In this document: piece after piece, positions 35,515 to 46,775 of the stretch
Layout: each line of letters starts with the position of its first letter
Position numbering within the stretch: position 1 is the first letter of the stretch
The notes under the pieces: generated by a model
Databases searched by the model: none
The model's input: the letters and a program-made list of their open reading frames with translations, nothing else
What the model was told of the DNA's origin: nothing
Origin: Cellulosimicrobium cellulans
GTDB taxonomy: Bacteria; Actinomycetota; Actinomycetes; Actinomycetales; Cellulomonadaceae
DNA: 64,000 nucleotides
Reading direction: 5' to 3'
Assembly: GCF_024124905.1 (NCBI RefSeq)
Contig: NZ_JAMXST010000002.1
Span: 310,001 to 374,000, forward strand
Position numbers and translations under genes: made by a program

Positions 35515-37284
35515 ATGACACCAGCGGAGGACGACGTCCCCGGGACGCCGAGCGCGGACCGGCCCGGGCCGGGTGACGCGGGCGCCCCCGCCCGCGGGGC
35601 CACGGCCGCCGACGACCTCGACAGCCCGCGGACCGGACGTCCGGACCCCCGGGTCTTCTACCCGGCGGCCGGCCTCATCCTGCTGTTCGTGCTGGCGACC
35701 ATTCTGTTCACCGACACGGTGACGGCGCTCATGAACACGCTCCAGCGCGACGTCATCGGCGTCTTCGGCTGGTACTACGTGATCGTCGTCGCCGGGTTCG
35801 TCGTGTTCTCGCTCTGGATGGGCATGAGCCGCTTCGGCGACATCGTGCTCGGCAAGGACGAGGACGAGCCCCTGTTCCGGCTGCCCGTCTGGTTCGCGAT
35901 GCTCTTCGCGACGGGCATGGGGATCGGGCTCGTGTACTGGGGGGTGGCGGAGCCCCTGTCGCACTACGTGAGCCCCAAGCCGGGCGTCGAGGGGAGCGAC
36001 CCGGCCCTTGCTCAGGCCGCCATGGGGCAGAGCTACCTCCACTGGGGCGTCCACGCGTGGGCGATCTACGTCGTCGCGGGCCTCGCGCTCGCGTACGCGA
36101 TCCACCGCAAGGGGCGGCCGGTGTCGATCCGGTGGGCCCTCGAGCCGCTGTTCGGCGACCGGGTCCGGGGCCGGCTCGGGGACGTCATCGACGTCGTCGC
36201 GATCATCGGCACGGTCTTCGGCGTGGCGACGTCGCTGGGCTTCGGCGTCCTCCAGATCGCGGCCGGGCTCGGCTACCTCGACGTGGTGCAGCCGAGCACG
36301 GCGCTCGAGATCGGGCTCATCGCGGCGATCTCCGCGCTCGCGACGATCTCGGTCGTGTCGGGGCTGGGCAAGGGGATCAAGTGGCTGTCCAACGGCAACA
36401 TGATCCTGGCCGGGGTCGTCCTGGTCCTGGTGCTGGCCCTCGGGCCGACCCTCTTCCTCCTGCGCGAGTGGGTCCAGTCGCTCGGCTACTACGTCCAGAA
36501 CATCGTGCGGCTGTCCTTCGACACCACGGCCTTCCAGGGCGAGGCCGGGCTCGAGTGGCAGTCGTCGTGGACGATCTTCTACTGGGGCTGGTGGATCTCC
36601 TGGGCGCCGTTCGTCGGCGTCTTCATCGCCCGGATCTCGCGCGGGCGGACCGTGCGGGAGTTCGTCCTCGGGACGCTCCTCGTCCCGACGGTCGTCACGA
36701 CCCTGTGGTTCTCCGTCTTCGGCGGGTCGGCCCTCTACCGCGAGCTGACGGAGCCGGGGAGCATGCTCGTCGACGGCGAGGTCGACACCGACACGACGCT
36801 GTTCCAGCTCTTCGACGGGTTGCCCCTCGGCAACGTCCTCTCGGTGGTGGGCATCCTCCTGATCGTCGTGTTCTTCGTGACGTCCTCGGACTCCGGCTCG
36901 CTCGTCGTGGACATGCTCGCGAGCGGGGGCAACCCGAACCCGCCCACGTGGAGCCGCATCTTCTGGGCCGGCGTCTCGGGCCTGCTGGCCATCGCGCTCC
37001 TCCTCGCCGGTGGGCTGCAGGCGCTCCAGACCGCGGCGATCCTCATCGCGCTGCCGTTCTCGGTCGTCATGATCGGGATGGCCGTCTCGACCGTCCGCGC
37101 CCTGCGCGCGGAGCACGCCGCGATCCTGCGCGCCGAGCGGAGGGCGGCGCGCGCGGCGCTGACGGAGCACGTGACCACGCGCGTCTCGGAGAGCATCTCG
37201 GAGCAGTGGGAGGAGCTCTACCCCGACCGGCCGGAGCGGTGGCGCGCGCTGACCCGGCGCCCGCGCAAGGGTTCGCCGCCGTGA
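35515..37284 (+). CDS. BCCT family transporter (betaine/choline/carnitine)
   Basis: Secondary transporter for glycine betaine, choline or similar osmolytes. The 589-residue product has a ~50-residue disordered N-terminus, then 12 membrane segments. Conserved elements include MLFATGMGIGLVYWGVAEPL, the central GWWISWAPFVGVFIARISRGRTVREF and the VTSSDSGSLVVDMLASGG stretch. The basic C-terminal tail (RALRAEHAAILRAERRAARAA) resembles the regulatory tails of osmosensing members. The ATG at 35515 fits leaderless or short-leader translation; AAGCCT lies 7 nt upstream. Confidence 0.9.
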   Translation: MTPAEDDVPGTPSADRPGPGDAGAPARGATAADDLDSPRTGRPDPRVFYPAAGLILLFVLATILFTDTVTALMNTLQRDVIGVFGWYYVIVVAGFVVFSLWMGMSRFGDIVLGKDEDEPLFRLPVWFAMLFATGMGIGLVYWGVAEPLSHYVSPKPGVEGSDPALAQAAMGQSYLHWGVHAWAIYVVAGLALAYAIHRKGRPVSIRWALEPLFGDRVRGRLGDVIDVVAIIGTVFGVATSLGFGVLQIAAGLGYLDVVQPSTALEIGLIAAISALATISVVSGLGKGIKWLSNGNMILAGVVLVLVLALGPTLFLLREWVQSLGYYVQNIVRLSFDTTAFQGEAGLEWQSSWTIFYWGWWISWAPFVGVFIARISRGRTVREFVLGTLLVPTVVTTLWFSVFGGSALYRELTEPGSMLVDGEVDTDTTLFQLFDGLPLGNVLSVVGILLIVVFFVTSSDSGSLVVDMLASGGNPNPPTWSRIFWAGVSGLLAIALLLAGGLQALQTAAILIALPFSVVMIGMAVSTVRALRAEHAAILRAERRAARAALTEHVTTRVSESISEQWEELYPDRPERWRALTRRPRKGSPP

Positions 37285-37367
37285 CGTCTCTGCCCGGTCG
37301 ACGGGTCGCGGAGCGACGGTGCGGCGCCGGGGTGACGTGGGTCATGGTGGCGGGGAGCGCGACCCGG

Positions 37368-37373
37368 TAGGAT
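37368..37373 (+). promoter_or_regulatory. -10 box of typA
   Basis: TAGGAT, about 118 nt before the typA start. The leader (to 37491) shows no known regulatory RNA that I recognise. Confidence 0.5.
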
Positions 37374-37491
37374 AGCCGTGCCCGGGTGACGGCCCGTGCT
37401 CCGTGATGCCGCGGCGGGCTGCTCCCGCGCCGTGCGCGCAGAGGTGGCCGGCCGTCGTCGCCCCTCGAACCCCACGAAATGAGAACCGTAG

Positions 37492-39402
<1,911 letters not shown>

Positions 39403-39415
39403 CGTCGCCGCACGG

Positions 39416-40453
39416 GTGACCGTCCCCCCGGTCCCGCAGGCCGCCGTCGTGCCCGACGGCGGCCTGCTGGCCGTGCACGCCCACCCCGACGACGAGACGC
39501 TCGCCACGGGCGCGCTCCTCGCGACGTGGGCGCGCGCCGCGCAGCCGGTCACCGTGGTGACGTGCACGCGCGGCGAGCGGGGCGAGGTGATCGACACCTC
39601 GGCGCACTCGACCGGCGTCGGGCACCTGGAGGGCGACGGCCCCGCCCTCGCGGCGCACCGCGAGGGCGAGCTCGCCCGCGCGCTCGGCGCCCTCGGCGTC
39701 ACGGACCACGTCTTCCTCGACACGGTCGCGCCGCCGACGGTGGGTGCGGTGCCCGACGGCGGAGCCGGCCCCCGGTTCGAGGACTCCGGCATGGCGTGGG
39801 TCGCCCCCGGGGTCGCGAGCGCGGTCGCCACGGAGCAGCTCCCGCCCCGCGCGTTCGTCGCCGTCCCGCTCGACGAGGCGGCCGCCCGGCTGGCCGCCGT
39901 CGTGCGCGACCGCCGTCCCGCGGTCGTCGCGACGTACGAGCCCGGCGGCGGCTACGGGCACCCCGACCACGTGCGCGCGCACGACGTGACGGTCCGGGCG
40001 CTGGAGCTGCTCGAGACCGCCGGCGATCCCGTCCCGGCGCTGTGGCTCGCCGTCGCCCCCGAGAGCACGGTGCGCGCGGCGCGGCGGACGCTCGCCGCGC
40101 AGCCCGCGGTCCGCGCGCTCCTCGCCGCGGGCGCGGGCCTCACCCTGCCCGACCCGGACGAGGCCCTCCCGCCCGTCGCGCGCCCCGACGCCTCGCTGCC
40201 GCCGCTCGTGGCGGTGCCCGTGGCGCCCGTCCTCGACGAGCTCCTCGCGGCGATGCGCGCGCACGCGACGCAGGTGCAGCACGTGACCGCCGCCGCGACC
40301 GCGGGGTCCACCGCGGAGGAGGAGCCCACGGGCATCCTAGGCTGGTACGCCCTCAGCAACGACGTGCTGGCGCCCGTTCCTTCACACGAGTTCTACGCTC
40401 CCTCCGGCGCCGCTCTCCCGCGCGGCCAGGTCCGGCGCGGGCCCACGCGTTAG
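39416..40453 (+). CDS. mshB: Mycothiol biosynthesis deacetylase (MshB-like), PIG-L family
   Basis: Zinc enzyme that removes acetate from GlcNAc-Ins in mycothiol biosynthesis. The 345-residue product has the PIG-L metal motif AHPDDE with TLATGALLATWA, CTRGERGEV, and the second metal element GGYGHPDHVRAHD. Length and domain limits fit MshB. GTG start 14 nt after typA. The TAG stop is the first half of the TAGCCT -10 box of the next gene. Confidence 0.85.
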   Translation: MTVPPVPQAAVVPDGGLLAVHAHPDDETLATGALLATWARAAQPVTVVTCTRGERGEVIDTSAHSTGVGHLEGDGPALAAHREGELARALGALGVTDHVFLDTVAPPTVGAVPDGGAGPRFEDSGMAWVAPGVASAVATEQLPPRAFVAVPLDEAAARLAAVVRDRRPAVVATYEPGGGYGHPDHVRAHDVTVRALELLETAGDPVPALWLAVAPESTVRAARRTLAAQPAVRALLAAGAGLTLPDPDEALPPVARPDASLPPLVAVPVAPVLDELLAAMRAHATQVQHVTAAATAGSTAEEEPTGILGWYALSNDVLAPVPSHEFYAPSGAALPRGQVRRGPTR

Positions 40454-40456
40454 CCT
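40451..40456 (+). promoter_or_regulatory. -10 box overlapping mshB stop codon
   Basis: TAGCCT, in which TAG is the mshB stop; GTG start 7 nt downstream at 40464. Leaderless promoter. Confidence 0.55.
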
Positions 40457-40463
40457 GGGGCCC

Positions 40464-40913
40464 GTGGAGACCGGTATGGGGCGGCTCATCGGCCGCGGGG
40501 TGGCGAGCGCGCTCGTCGGCGTGCTCGTCGGGCTCGTCGGCACCGTCGCGCACCGGGCGCACCTGCTCGGCGTGGACCTCCCCGGAGGCGGCGGGCTGGG
40601 GATCGTCCTCGCCCTGCTGAGCGTGCTCGCGGCGGGGACCCTCGCGCGCGCCTGGGGCGGCATGGCCGGCCTGCTGGGCTACGGCATCGGATGGGTCGTC
40701 GTCGTCCAGCTCCTCTCGCTCGAAGGGCCGGGCGGCGACGTCCTCGTGCCGAGCGAGCCCGTCGGGTACGTGTGGATCTACGGGGGTCTCCTCGTGGTCG
40801 CGGCGGTCGCCTTCCTGCCGCGCTCGTGGTTCAGCGACCGCCCCGTCCGCCCGGCGCTGCACGGGCGTCCCACCAGGTACGACGGACCCGAGGACCCCCT
40901 CGCGTCCCGCTAG
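40464..40913 (+). CDS. Small membrane protein, DUF6113-like
   Basis: A 149-residue protein with four membrane segments (ASALVGVLVGLVGTVAHRAHLLG; GLGIVLALLSVLAAGTLARA; GGMAGLLGYGIGWVVVVQLLSL; YVWIYGGLLVVAAVAFLP) and a short polar tail. It resembles DUF6113 proteins found next to mshB in related actinobacteria. Function unknown. Leaderless GTG start. Confidence 0.75.
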   Translation: METGMGRLIGRGVASALVGVLVGLVGTVAHRAHLLGVDLPGGGGLGIVLALLSVLAAGTLARAWGGMAGLLGYGIGWVVVVQLLSLEGPGGDVLVPSEPVGYVWIYGGLLVVAAVAFLPRSWFSDRPVRPALHGRPTRYDGPEDPLASR

Positions 40914-40916
40914 AAT
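40911..40916 (+). promoter_or_regulatory. -10 box overlapping stop codon of the DUF6113-like gene
   Basis: TAGAAT, with TAG as the stop codon; transcription from here gives a ~65-nt leader with GGAGAC before the VanW-type gene at 40990. Confidence 0.5.
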
Positions 40917-40989
40917 TCGCGGTGCGGGTCCCCGCACACCCCTCGTCGTCGCGCGCTCGACCGCGCGCCTTTCGTCACGGAGACAGTGG

Positions 40990-43875
40990 ATGGGTCAGCC
41001 GACCGACCGAGACGCCGAACTCGACTCCCCGCAGGACGCCGTGCCCGAGCCCGCTGCGTCCGGTGAGGAGCCCGCGCCCGTCGGTCAGACCGGTGACGAC
41101 GCGCCCGCGACGGTCGACGACGTGGCGGAGCGCGAGGACGACGCGGTCCGCGGCGCCGAGACGGTCGACGAGGCGGTGCCCGGCGCGCAGGACGAGGTGT
41201 CCACGGCGCCGGAGCGGGGCGACGCGCCTGCGGCACCGGCCGGCCCGGTCGAGGACCCCACGGAGCCGGTGACGGCGGCCGCGGAAGGCCAGGCGGCGGA
41301 GACTCCCACCGACCCGGTCCGGGAGCCGGACGCCGTGGCGGACGAGACCCCCGGGCACGGCACCGACGAGGCGGTGACGGATCCCGTCGGACCGGCCGAG
41401 CCCGTCGGACCTGTCGCGCCCGTGACGGAGCCCGCCGAGCCGACCGAGCCCGAGGTCGCGGAGCGACCGACGGCCGAGGCGCCGCCCGCGGGCGAGGACG
41501 TGTCGGCGGTGGCCACGGACCCCGAGGGCGACCCGGCCGGGGACGGCAGCGCCGAGGCGGGCGCGACGACCGACGACGCCGCGACGACCGACGACGCCGC
41601 GACGACCGACGACGCCGCGACGGTCGAGGGGCCGGCCGACGTACCCGCACCTGCCTCCGCACCGGGACCGGAGGTGCCGACCGCGACCGAGGGCGTCGCC
41701 ACGTCCGCGCACGACGACGACGAGGACGAGCCCTACGTCCCGCGCGTGTTCGCGTTCGACCCCGACGTCCCGGCCGTGCTCGTCCCCCCGCCCGGCTCCG
41801 ACGCGCAGCCCGCCGCGGTGACGGGTGACCCGTCCGTCGCTCCTGTCGACCCGCCCGCTGCGACGCCGGAGGCGGTGGGCCGAGCCGCGGCGGACGAGCC
41901 CGACGCCGACCCGACGGCCGTCGTGCCCGTCGTGCCGCCGCAGGCGCCCGCCTCGCCCGCACCCGGCGCCGCGGAGCCGACGTCGGCGGCCGACGCCACG
42001 CAGGTGATCCCGCCCGTCGACCCGTGGTCGCGGCCGGCCCCCGTCGTCCGCACGTCCGTCCGTCCGGCCCCGCAGGCTGCCACGGAGGCCGCGGCGGCCC
42101 CGACGGTGACCCCCGCGGCCGCCCCGGCGGCGGGCCTGGGCAGCGCCTTCGGCCCCGTCCCGCCCGACGAGTCGCGGGAGACCTCGCCCTTCGACGGCTT
42201 CGAGGAGGAGGCGCCGGGGCGCGGCTGGGTGCGCGGGCTGCTGTGGACCGGCGTCGGGGTGCTCGTGCTCGGCGGCCTCTACACCGGTGCGCAGTGGTTC
42301 TTCTCGGACAAGGTCCCGAGCGGGACGAGCGTCGCCGGCGTGGACGTCGGGGGACAGACCCGGACGGCGGCGCAGGACACGCTCGAGGCCGAGCTCGGGC
42401 CGCGCGCGGCCGAGCCGGTCACGCTCACGGCGGGCGAGGCGAGCACGACCCTCGACCCGGCCGCCGCCGGGCTGACCTTCGACGCCGCGGCCACCGCCGA
42501 GGAGCTCACGGCCTTCTCGATGAGCCCGGCCAGGCTCTGGCAGCACCTCTTCGGCGGCCAGGACGAGGCGCCGGTCCTCGCGGTCGACGAGGCGGCGCTC
42601 GACGCCCAGGTCGAGGCGCTGCGGGGGAGCCTCGAGATCGAGCCGGTCGACGGCACGGTGCAGTTCGTGGACGGCGCGCCGACGAGCACCCCGGCGGCCG
42701 ACGGCTCGGCCCTCGTGACCGACGAGGTCCCGGCCGTCATCACCGGGAGCTGGCTCGTCACGGACGGCCCGGTCGCGCTGCCGACCGAACCCGTGGAGCC
42801 CGCGATCACGCAGGAGGAGACCGACGCCGCGCTCGCGCAGGCGCAGAAGGCCGTCTCCGCGCCCGTCGTCGTGTCCGTCGGCGGCCAGAGCCCCGAGCTG
42901 CCGCCGGAGGCTCTCGCGGCCGCCGCGTCCTTCCAGGCTGCCGACGGCGTGCTCACCCTGACCTTCGACGGGGCTCTGCTCGTCCAGTCGGTGGTGGACC
43001 GGACGAACGACCTGCTCACCGCCGCGGACGACGCCCACTTCGTCTTCCAGGACGGCGTCCCCGTGATCGAGGGCGGGGAGCCGGGCACGACGATCGACCC
43101 CGCGGCCATCGCGACGGCCGTCACGACGGCGGCCTCCGGTGACGAGCGGACCGCGACCGTCGAGCTCGTGGAGTCCGACCCGGCGCAGTCGGTCGCCGCG
43201 CTCGAAGCCCTCGGGATCACGGAGAAGGTCTCGGAGTTCTCGACCCCGGTGCCCAACGTCCCGGTCCGCACCGCGAACCTGCGCCGCGGGGCGGAGAAGG
43301 TGACGGGGACCCTCGTCAAGCCGGGCGAGACGTTCTCGCTCGTCGACACGCTGTCGCCGATCACGCTCGAGGGCGGCTACTTCGCCGCGGGCATCGTCGA
43401 GAGCGGCCGGCACACCGAGGGGGTCGGCGGCGGGCTGTCCCAGATGGCGACGACCACGTACAACGCGGGCTTCTTCGCGGGGCTCGAGGACGTCGAGCAC
43501 CGGCCGCACAGCTACTGGTTCGACCGGTACCCCGCGGGGCGCGAGGCGACGATCTTCGTCGGCTCGATCGACATGAAGTTCAAGAACGACACGCCGTACG
43601 GCGTCCTCATGCAGTCGTGGGTCGGCGGCGGCGAGCTGCACGTCGCGATCTGGAGCACCAAGTACTACGACGTGGAGACGTCGTCGAGCGGCAAGACGAA
43701 CGTGGTCCAGCCGACGACGGTCACGCACTCGGGCGCGGACTGCGCGCCGACGCCCGCGGGCAGCCCGGGCTTCTCCATCACGAACTACCGCAAGGTCTAC
43801 CACGAGGGGGAGCTCGTCAAGGACGAGTCCTACCGGTGGACGTACAAGCCGGACAACGCGGTCGTCTGCGAGTAG
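40990..43875 (+). CDS. VanW family protein with PG-binding-type domains and a long acidic N-terminus
   Basis: A 961-residue cell-envelope protein. Residues 1-~405 are low complexity (Ala, Pro, Glu, Asp, Thr) and predicted disordered, in the cytoplasm. One membrane helix (~415-437) follows. The extracellular part has two PG_binding_4-like modules (~440-580 and ~600-745; AATAEELTAFSMSP, DGALLVQSVVDRTNDLL) and the VanW domain (~755-900) with VPVRTANLRRGAEKVTGTLV, VGGGLSQMATTTYNAGFFAG and HRPHSYWFDRYPAGREAT. Probable peptidoglycan-linked role; enzymatic activity is not established for VanW. ATG at 40990 after GGAGAC. Confidence 0.88.
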   Translation: MGQPTDRDAELDSPQDAVPEPAASGEEPAPVGQTGDDAPATVDDVAEREDDAVRGAETVDEAVPGAQDEVSTAPERGDAPAAPAGPVEDPTEPVTAAAEGQAAETPTDPVREPDAVADETPGHGTDEAVTDPVGPAEPVGPVAPVTEPAEPTEPEVAERPTAEAPPAGEDVSAVATDPEGDPAGDGSAEAGATTDDAATTDDAATTDDAATVEGPADVPAPASAPGPEVPTATEGVATSAHDDDEDEPYVPRVFAFDPDVPAVLVPPPGSDAQPAAVTGDPSVAPVDPPAATPEAVGRAAADEPDADPTAVVPVVPPQAPASPAPGAAEPTSAADATQVIPPVDPWSRPAPVVRTSVRPAPQAATEAAAAPTVTPAAAPAAGLGSAFGPVPPDESRETSPFDGFEEEAPGRGWVRGLLWTGVGVLVLGGLYTGAQWFFSDKVPSGTSVAGVDVGGQTRTAAQDTLEAELGPRAAEPVTLTAGEASTTLDPAAAGLTFDAAATAEELTAFSMSPARLWQHLFGGQDEAPVLAVDEAALDAQVEALRGSLEIEPVDGTVQFVDGAPTSTPAADGSALVTDEVPAVITGSWLVTDGPVALPTEPVEPAITQEETDAALAQAQKAVSAPVVVSVGGQSPELPPEALAAAASFQAADGVLTLTFDGALLVQSVVDRTNDLLTAADDAHFVFQDGVPVIEGGEPGTTIDPAAIATAVTTAASGDERTATVELVESDPAQSVAALEALGITEKVSEFSTPVPNVPVRTANLRRGAEKVTGTLVKPGETFSLVDTLSPITLEGGYFAAGIVESGRHTEGVGGGLSQMATTTYNAGFFAGLEDVEHRPHSYWFDRYPAGREATIFVGSIDMKFKNDTPYGVLMQSWVGGGELHVAIWSTKYYDVETSSSGKTNVVQPTTVTHSGADCAPTPAGSPGFSITNYRKVYHEGELVKDESYRWTYKPDNAVVCE
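41563..41616 (+). repeat. Three 18-bp tandem repeats in the VanW-type gene
   Basis: GCGACGACCGACGACGCC three times in a row, encoding ATTDDA repeats in the disordered region. In frame, so length changes would not disrupt the protein. Confidence 0.9.
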
Positions 43876-43907
43876 ACGACCCGGTCCACCACACACACGG
43901 AGGTCCC

Positions 43908-44819
43908 ATGCTCGGACGCAGCGAACGGGAGTCGGGCGCGCAGGCGCTGCTCGCCGCCACGGCGGCAGGCTGGGTCGCCGGCGACCCCGCCGAGGCGGAC
44001 GCGCTGCTCGACCTCGGGTCGACGACGGCGACGCTGTCGACCGTCGCGAGCATCGACGGGCTGTCGGCCGTCGTGCACCTGGGGCACCCTGCGCAGCCGT
44101 CGCACGAGCTCGAGCGGGCGCTGCTCGCCGCGCCGCCCTCGCTCGTGCTCACGGGTGCGTCGGCCGTGCCCGCGCAGTGGGTCTGGGTGGGGCGCTCGGC
44201 CTCCGCGCGGGACCTGACGGGGCACGTCGTCGTGGACGAGGTGGGCATGCGCGACCGCCGCCACGTGCTGCGCACGATGGGCGTGAGCCCGTCCCTCGTC
44301 CCGACGCGGACGAGCCTGGAGGAGCGCGTCGCGCTCGCCGGCCCGGACGGCAGCCTCGTCGTGGAGCGCTCCGTGGCGGCGGGCCCGCTCGCCGCGCTCG
44401 GGTACGCGGAGCTCTCCGGGAGCGAGGTCCTCGGGGAGGGTGCGCCCGTCTGGTACGGGCTCCTGGAGAGCCGGGACGTGGTGCCGCGGGTCGACGGCGT
44501 GGCGCAGGTCTGGCTCGCGTTCGGGCCCCGGGACGACCACCGCGGCTCGTTGCAGCAGACGCTCGGGCTCGTCGCCCAGGCCGGCATCGACCTCCAGCAC
44601 CTGCGCAGCCACCGTTCGCAGACCGGGACGCACATCTTCTTCTGCGCGTTCTCCTGCCCGGACGCGGCGACGCTGGACGCCCTCGTCGCCGGGTTCGCGG
44701 AGCGCGGCGTCGCGCACCGCCTGCTCGCCGTCCTGCCCGGGCAGGAGTTCGTGCCCGGCCCGGACGCGCTCGCGCCGCGCTGGGCGTCGGCGTCGGCGCC
44801 GGACGCCGTGCGCGCGTGA
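43908..44819 (+). CDS. ACT-domain protein encoded upstream of pheA
   Basis: A 303-residue protein without signal peptide. The C-terminal region (~205-285) reads as an ACT domain of the aromatic-acid hydroxylase/PheA type: DHRGSLQQTLGLVAQAGIDLQHLRSH then THIFFCAFSCP. The N-terminal ~200 residues (from LLAATAAGWVAGDPAEADALLDL) match no family I recognise. ATG at 43908 with GGAGG 4 nt upstream. The stop overlaps the pheA start (GTGA), and pheA overlaps tyrA, so it is the first gene of an aromatic amino-acid unit. A regulatory, phenylalanine-sensing role is inferred from the domain and position. Confidence 0.7.
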   Translation: MLGRSERESGAQALLAATAAGWVAGDPAEADALLDLGSTTATLSTVASIDGLSAVVHLGHPAQPSHELERALLAAPPSLVLTGASAVPAQWVWVGRSASARDLTGHVVVDEVGMRDRRHVLRTMGVSPSLVPTRTSLEERVALAGPDGSLVVERSVAAGPLAALGYAELSGSEVLGEGAPVWYGLLESRDVVPRVDGVAQVWLAFGPRDDHRGSLQQTLGLVAQAGIDLQHLRSHRSQTGTHIFFCAFSCPDAATLDALVAGFAERGVAHRLLAVLPGQEFVPGPDALAPRWASASAPDAVRA

Positions 44820-45778
44820 GCGTCGTCGGCTACCTCGGCCCGGAGGGGTCGTTCACGCACCAGGCGGCCGCCGCGTGGTGCGCCGACCGCGGGGACGACC
44901 CGGCGTACCGGTCGGCCCGCCTCGCGGCGCGCACGACGGTGGCGGACGTGTTCGCCGGGGTCGCCGCGGGAGACCTCGCGCGCGGGGTCGTGGCGATCGA
45001 GAACACCGTCGAGGGCTACGTGGTCCCGTCGCTCGACGCGATCGTCGGGAGCGCGACGGTCGTCGCGGTCGACGAGGTCGTGCTCGACATCTCGTTCGAC
45101 GCGTTCGTGCGGCCCGGCCACGGCGAGCTGACGGAGGTCACCGCCCACCCGCACGGCCTCGCGCAGTGCCAGGAGTTCGTCCGCCGGACGGGCCTCGCCC
45201 CGCTCGCCGCGTCGTCGAACGCGGCGGCGTGCCGGGACGCCGGGCCGCACCAGGTCGCGCTCGGGCCGACGATCTGCGGCGAGCTCTACGGGCTGGAGAC
45301 GTTCGAGCGCGCGGTCGAGGACTTCGCCGGTGCCCGGACGCGCTTCCTCGTGCTCGCCCCGCGGGCGGAGGCGTCGGCGACGCTGGAGGGCGCGCGCACG
45401 CGCGGGGACGGGCCGTGGCGCACCATGCTCGCGGTGACCCCGGTCGTCACGGGGCCGGGCGTGCTCGCCCGGATCACACGGTCGTTCGGCGAGCGCGGCG
45501 TCAACCTGTCGAGTCTCATCACGCGACCGCTCAAGGCGGTGGCCGGCACGTACGTGTTCGTCCTGACCGTCGACGGCGCCCCGTGGGACGCGCCGGTCCG
45601 CGCCGTGCTCGACGACCTGGTCCGCGCGGGCGACTCGCTCAAGACGCTCGGGGTCGTGCCCGCGCGCGGCGAGCTGGACGAGTCGGTGCACGCCGACGTC
45701 GACGTCGCGCACGTCCCGGTGGGCAGCGTGGATGCCTCGGCGGACCCGTCCGCGCTCGCGGCGGGGCTGCTGTGGTGA
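44816..45778 (+). CDS. pheA: Prephenate dehydratase
   Basis: Converts prephenate to phenylpyruvate for phenylalanine. The 320-residue product has the PDT domain (GYLGPEGSFTHQAA; VAIENTVEGYV; NAAACRDAGPHQVALG) and an ACT domain for feedback (AVTPVVTGPGVLARITRSFGERGVNLSSLITRP). In the domain's TRF motif (AGARTRFLVL) the key Thr is present. No chorismate mutase domain. GTG start within the previous stop; its stop is shared with the tyrA start. Confidence 0.93.
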   Translation: MSVVGYLGPEGSFTHQAAAAWCADRGDDPAYRSARLAARTTVADVFAGVAAGDLARGVVAIENTVEGYVVPSLDAIVGSATVVAVDEVVLDISFDAFVRPGHGELTEVTAHPHGLAQCQEFVRRTGLAPLAASSNAAACRDAGPHQVALGPTICGELYGLETFERAVEDFAGARTRFLVLAPRAEASATLEGARTRGDGPWRTMLAVTPVVTGPGVLARITRSFGERGVNLSSLITRPLKAVAGTYVFVLTVDGAPWDAPVRAVLDDLVRAGDSLKTLGVVPARGELDESVHADVDVAHVPVGSVDASADPSALAAGLLW

Positions 45779-46770
45779 CGGTCGACGCCGCGCTGGCGGC
45801 GGGCACCGGGCTGCGGGTCGGGGTCGTCGGGCTCGGGCTGGTCGGCGGCTCGGTCGCGCGGCTCCTGCACGAGCAGGGCGTCGACGTGACCGCCCACGAC
45901 ACGACGGCCACCACGCGCGCCGCGGCCCGCGCCGCGGGCCTCCGGGTCGTCGGCGACGTGGCCGACGTGTGCGCGGCGGAGCCCGACGTCCTCGTGCTCG
46001 CGGTCCCGCTGCGGGCCATGCGGTCCGTCGCGACCGAGGTCGCGCGGCACGTGCGCGGCGCGACCGTCGTCACCGACGTCGGGAGCGTCAAGGGCGCGGT
46101 GCGCGACGCCGTCCGCTCGGCGGGTCTCGACGCGCGCTACGTCGGGGCGCACCCGATGGCCGGTACGGAGCACTCGGGGTTCGCGGCGTCGGACCCGGCG
46201 ATGCTCGACGGCGCACGCTGGGCCGTCACGGTCGACGGGACGACGCGGCGCGAGGCTCTCGTGACGCTGCTCCGGCTCGTGACCGGACCGCTGGGCGGGA
46301 CCGTCCACGTCCTCACCGACGAGGTCCACGACGAGTCGACGGCGCTCGTCAGCCACGTCCCGCACGTCCTCGCCACGGAGCTCCTCGGCGTCGTCGCCGA
46401 CGCGCCCGTGCGGGACGTCGCGCTCGGGCTCGCCGCGGGCAGCTTCCGGGACGCGACGCGGGTGGGGCGCACCGACCCGCGGCGCACCGAGGCGATGGTC
46501 ACGGACAACGCCGCCTGGGTCGCGTCCGCCCTGCGCGTGGTCGTGCGCGACCTCGAGCAGCTCGTCGCGGCGCTCGAGTCCAACGCGCCCGTGGGGGAGT
46601 TCTTCGACCGGCCCGAGCCGGTCCGCGGTCCTGCCCCCGCGCCGGGCAGCGGGGAGCGGCGGCGGATCGACCTCGACGAGGCGGGGGAGTGGCGCACGGC
46701 GCTGAGCGACGCCGGCGCCCGGGGCGCGGTCGTCGTGGACGTCGCGGACGACGCGGTCGTCGTCGCCTGA
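45775..46770 (+). CDS. tyrA: Prephenate dehydrogenase
   Basis: NAD(P)-dependent step to 4-hydroxyphenylpyruvate for tyrosine. The 331-residue product has a Rossmann start VGVVGLGLVGGSVARLL, VLAVPLRAM, VVTDVGSVKG, and the substrate region GAHPMAGTEHSGFAASD with SHVPHVLA. The last ~45 residues are an unconserved acidic tail. GTG start overlaps the pheA stop. Confidence 0.92.
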   Translation: MTVDAALAAGTGLRVGVVGLGLVGGSVARLLHEQGVDVTAHDTTATTRAAARAAGLRVVGDVADVCAAEPDVLVLAVPLRAMRSVATEVARHVRGATVVTDVGSVKGAVRDAVRSAGLDARYVGAHPMAGTEHSGFAASDPAMLDGARWAVTVDGTTRREALVTLLRLVTGPLGGTVHVLTDEVHDESTALVSHVPHVLATELLGVVADAPVRDVALGLAAGSFRDATRVGRTDPRRTEAMVTDNAAWVASALRVVVRDLEQLVAALESNAPVGEFFDRPEPVRGPAPAPGSGERRRIDLDEAGEWRTALSDAGARGAVVVDVADDAVVVA

Positions 46771-46775
46771 CGGCG

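Noticed and set aside
41563-41616. Short tandem repeats considered as a CRISPR array
   Set aside because: Three contiguous 18-bp copies without spacers, in frame within a coding region.
40975-43896. 973-residue open frame antisense to the VanW-type gene
   Set aside because: Arises because the VanW-type gene has strong third-position GC bias; the translation is Arg/Val/Gly-rich low complexity without motifs.
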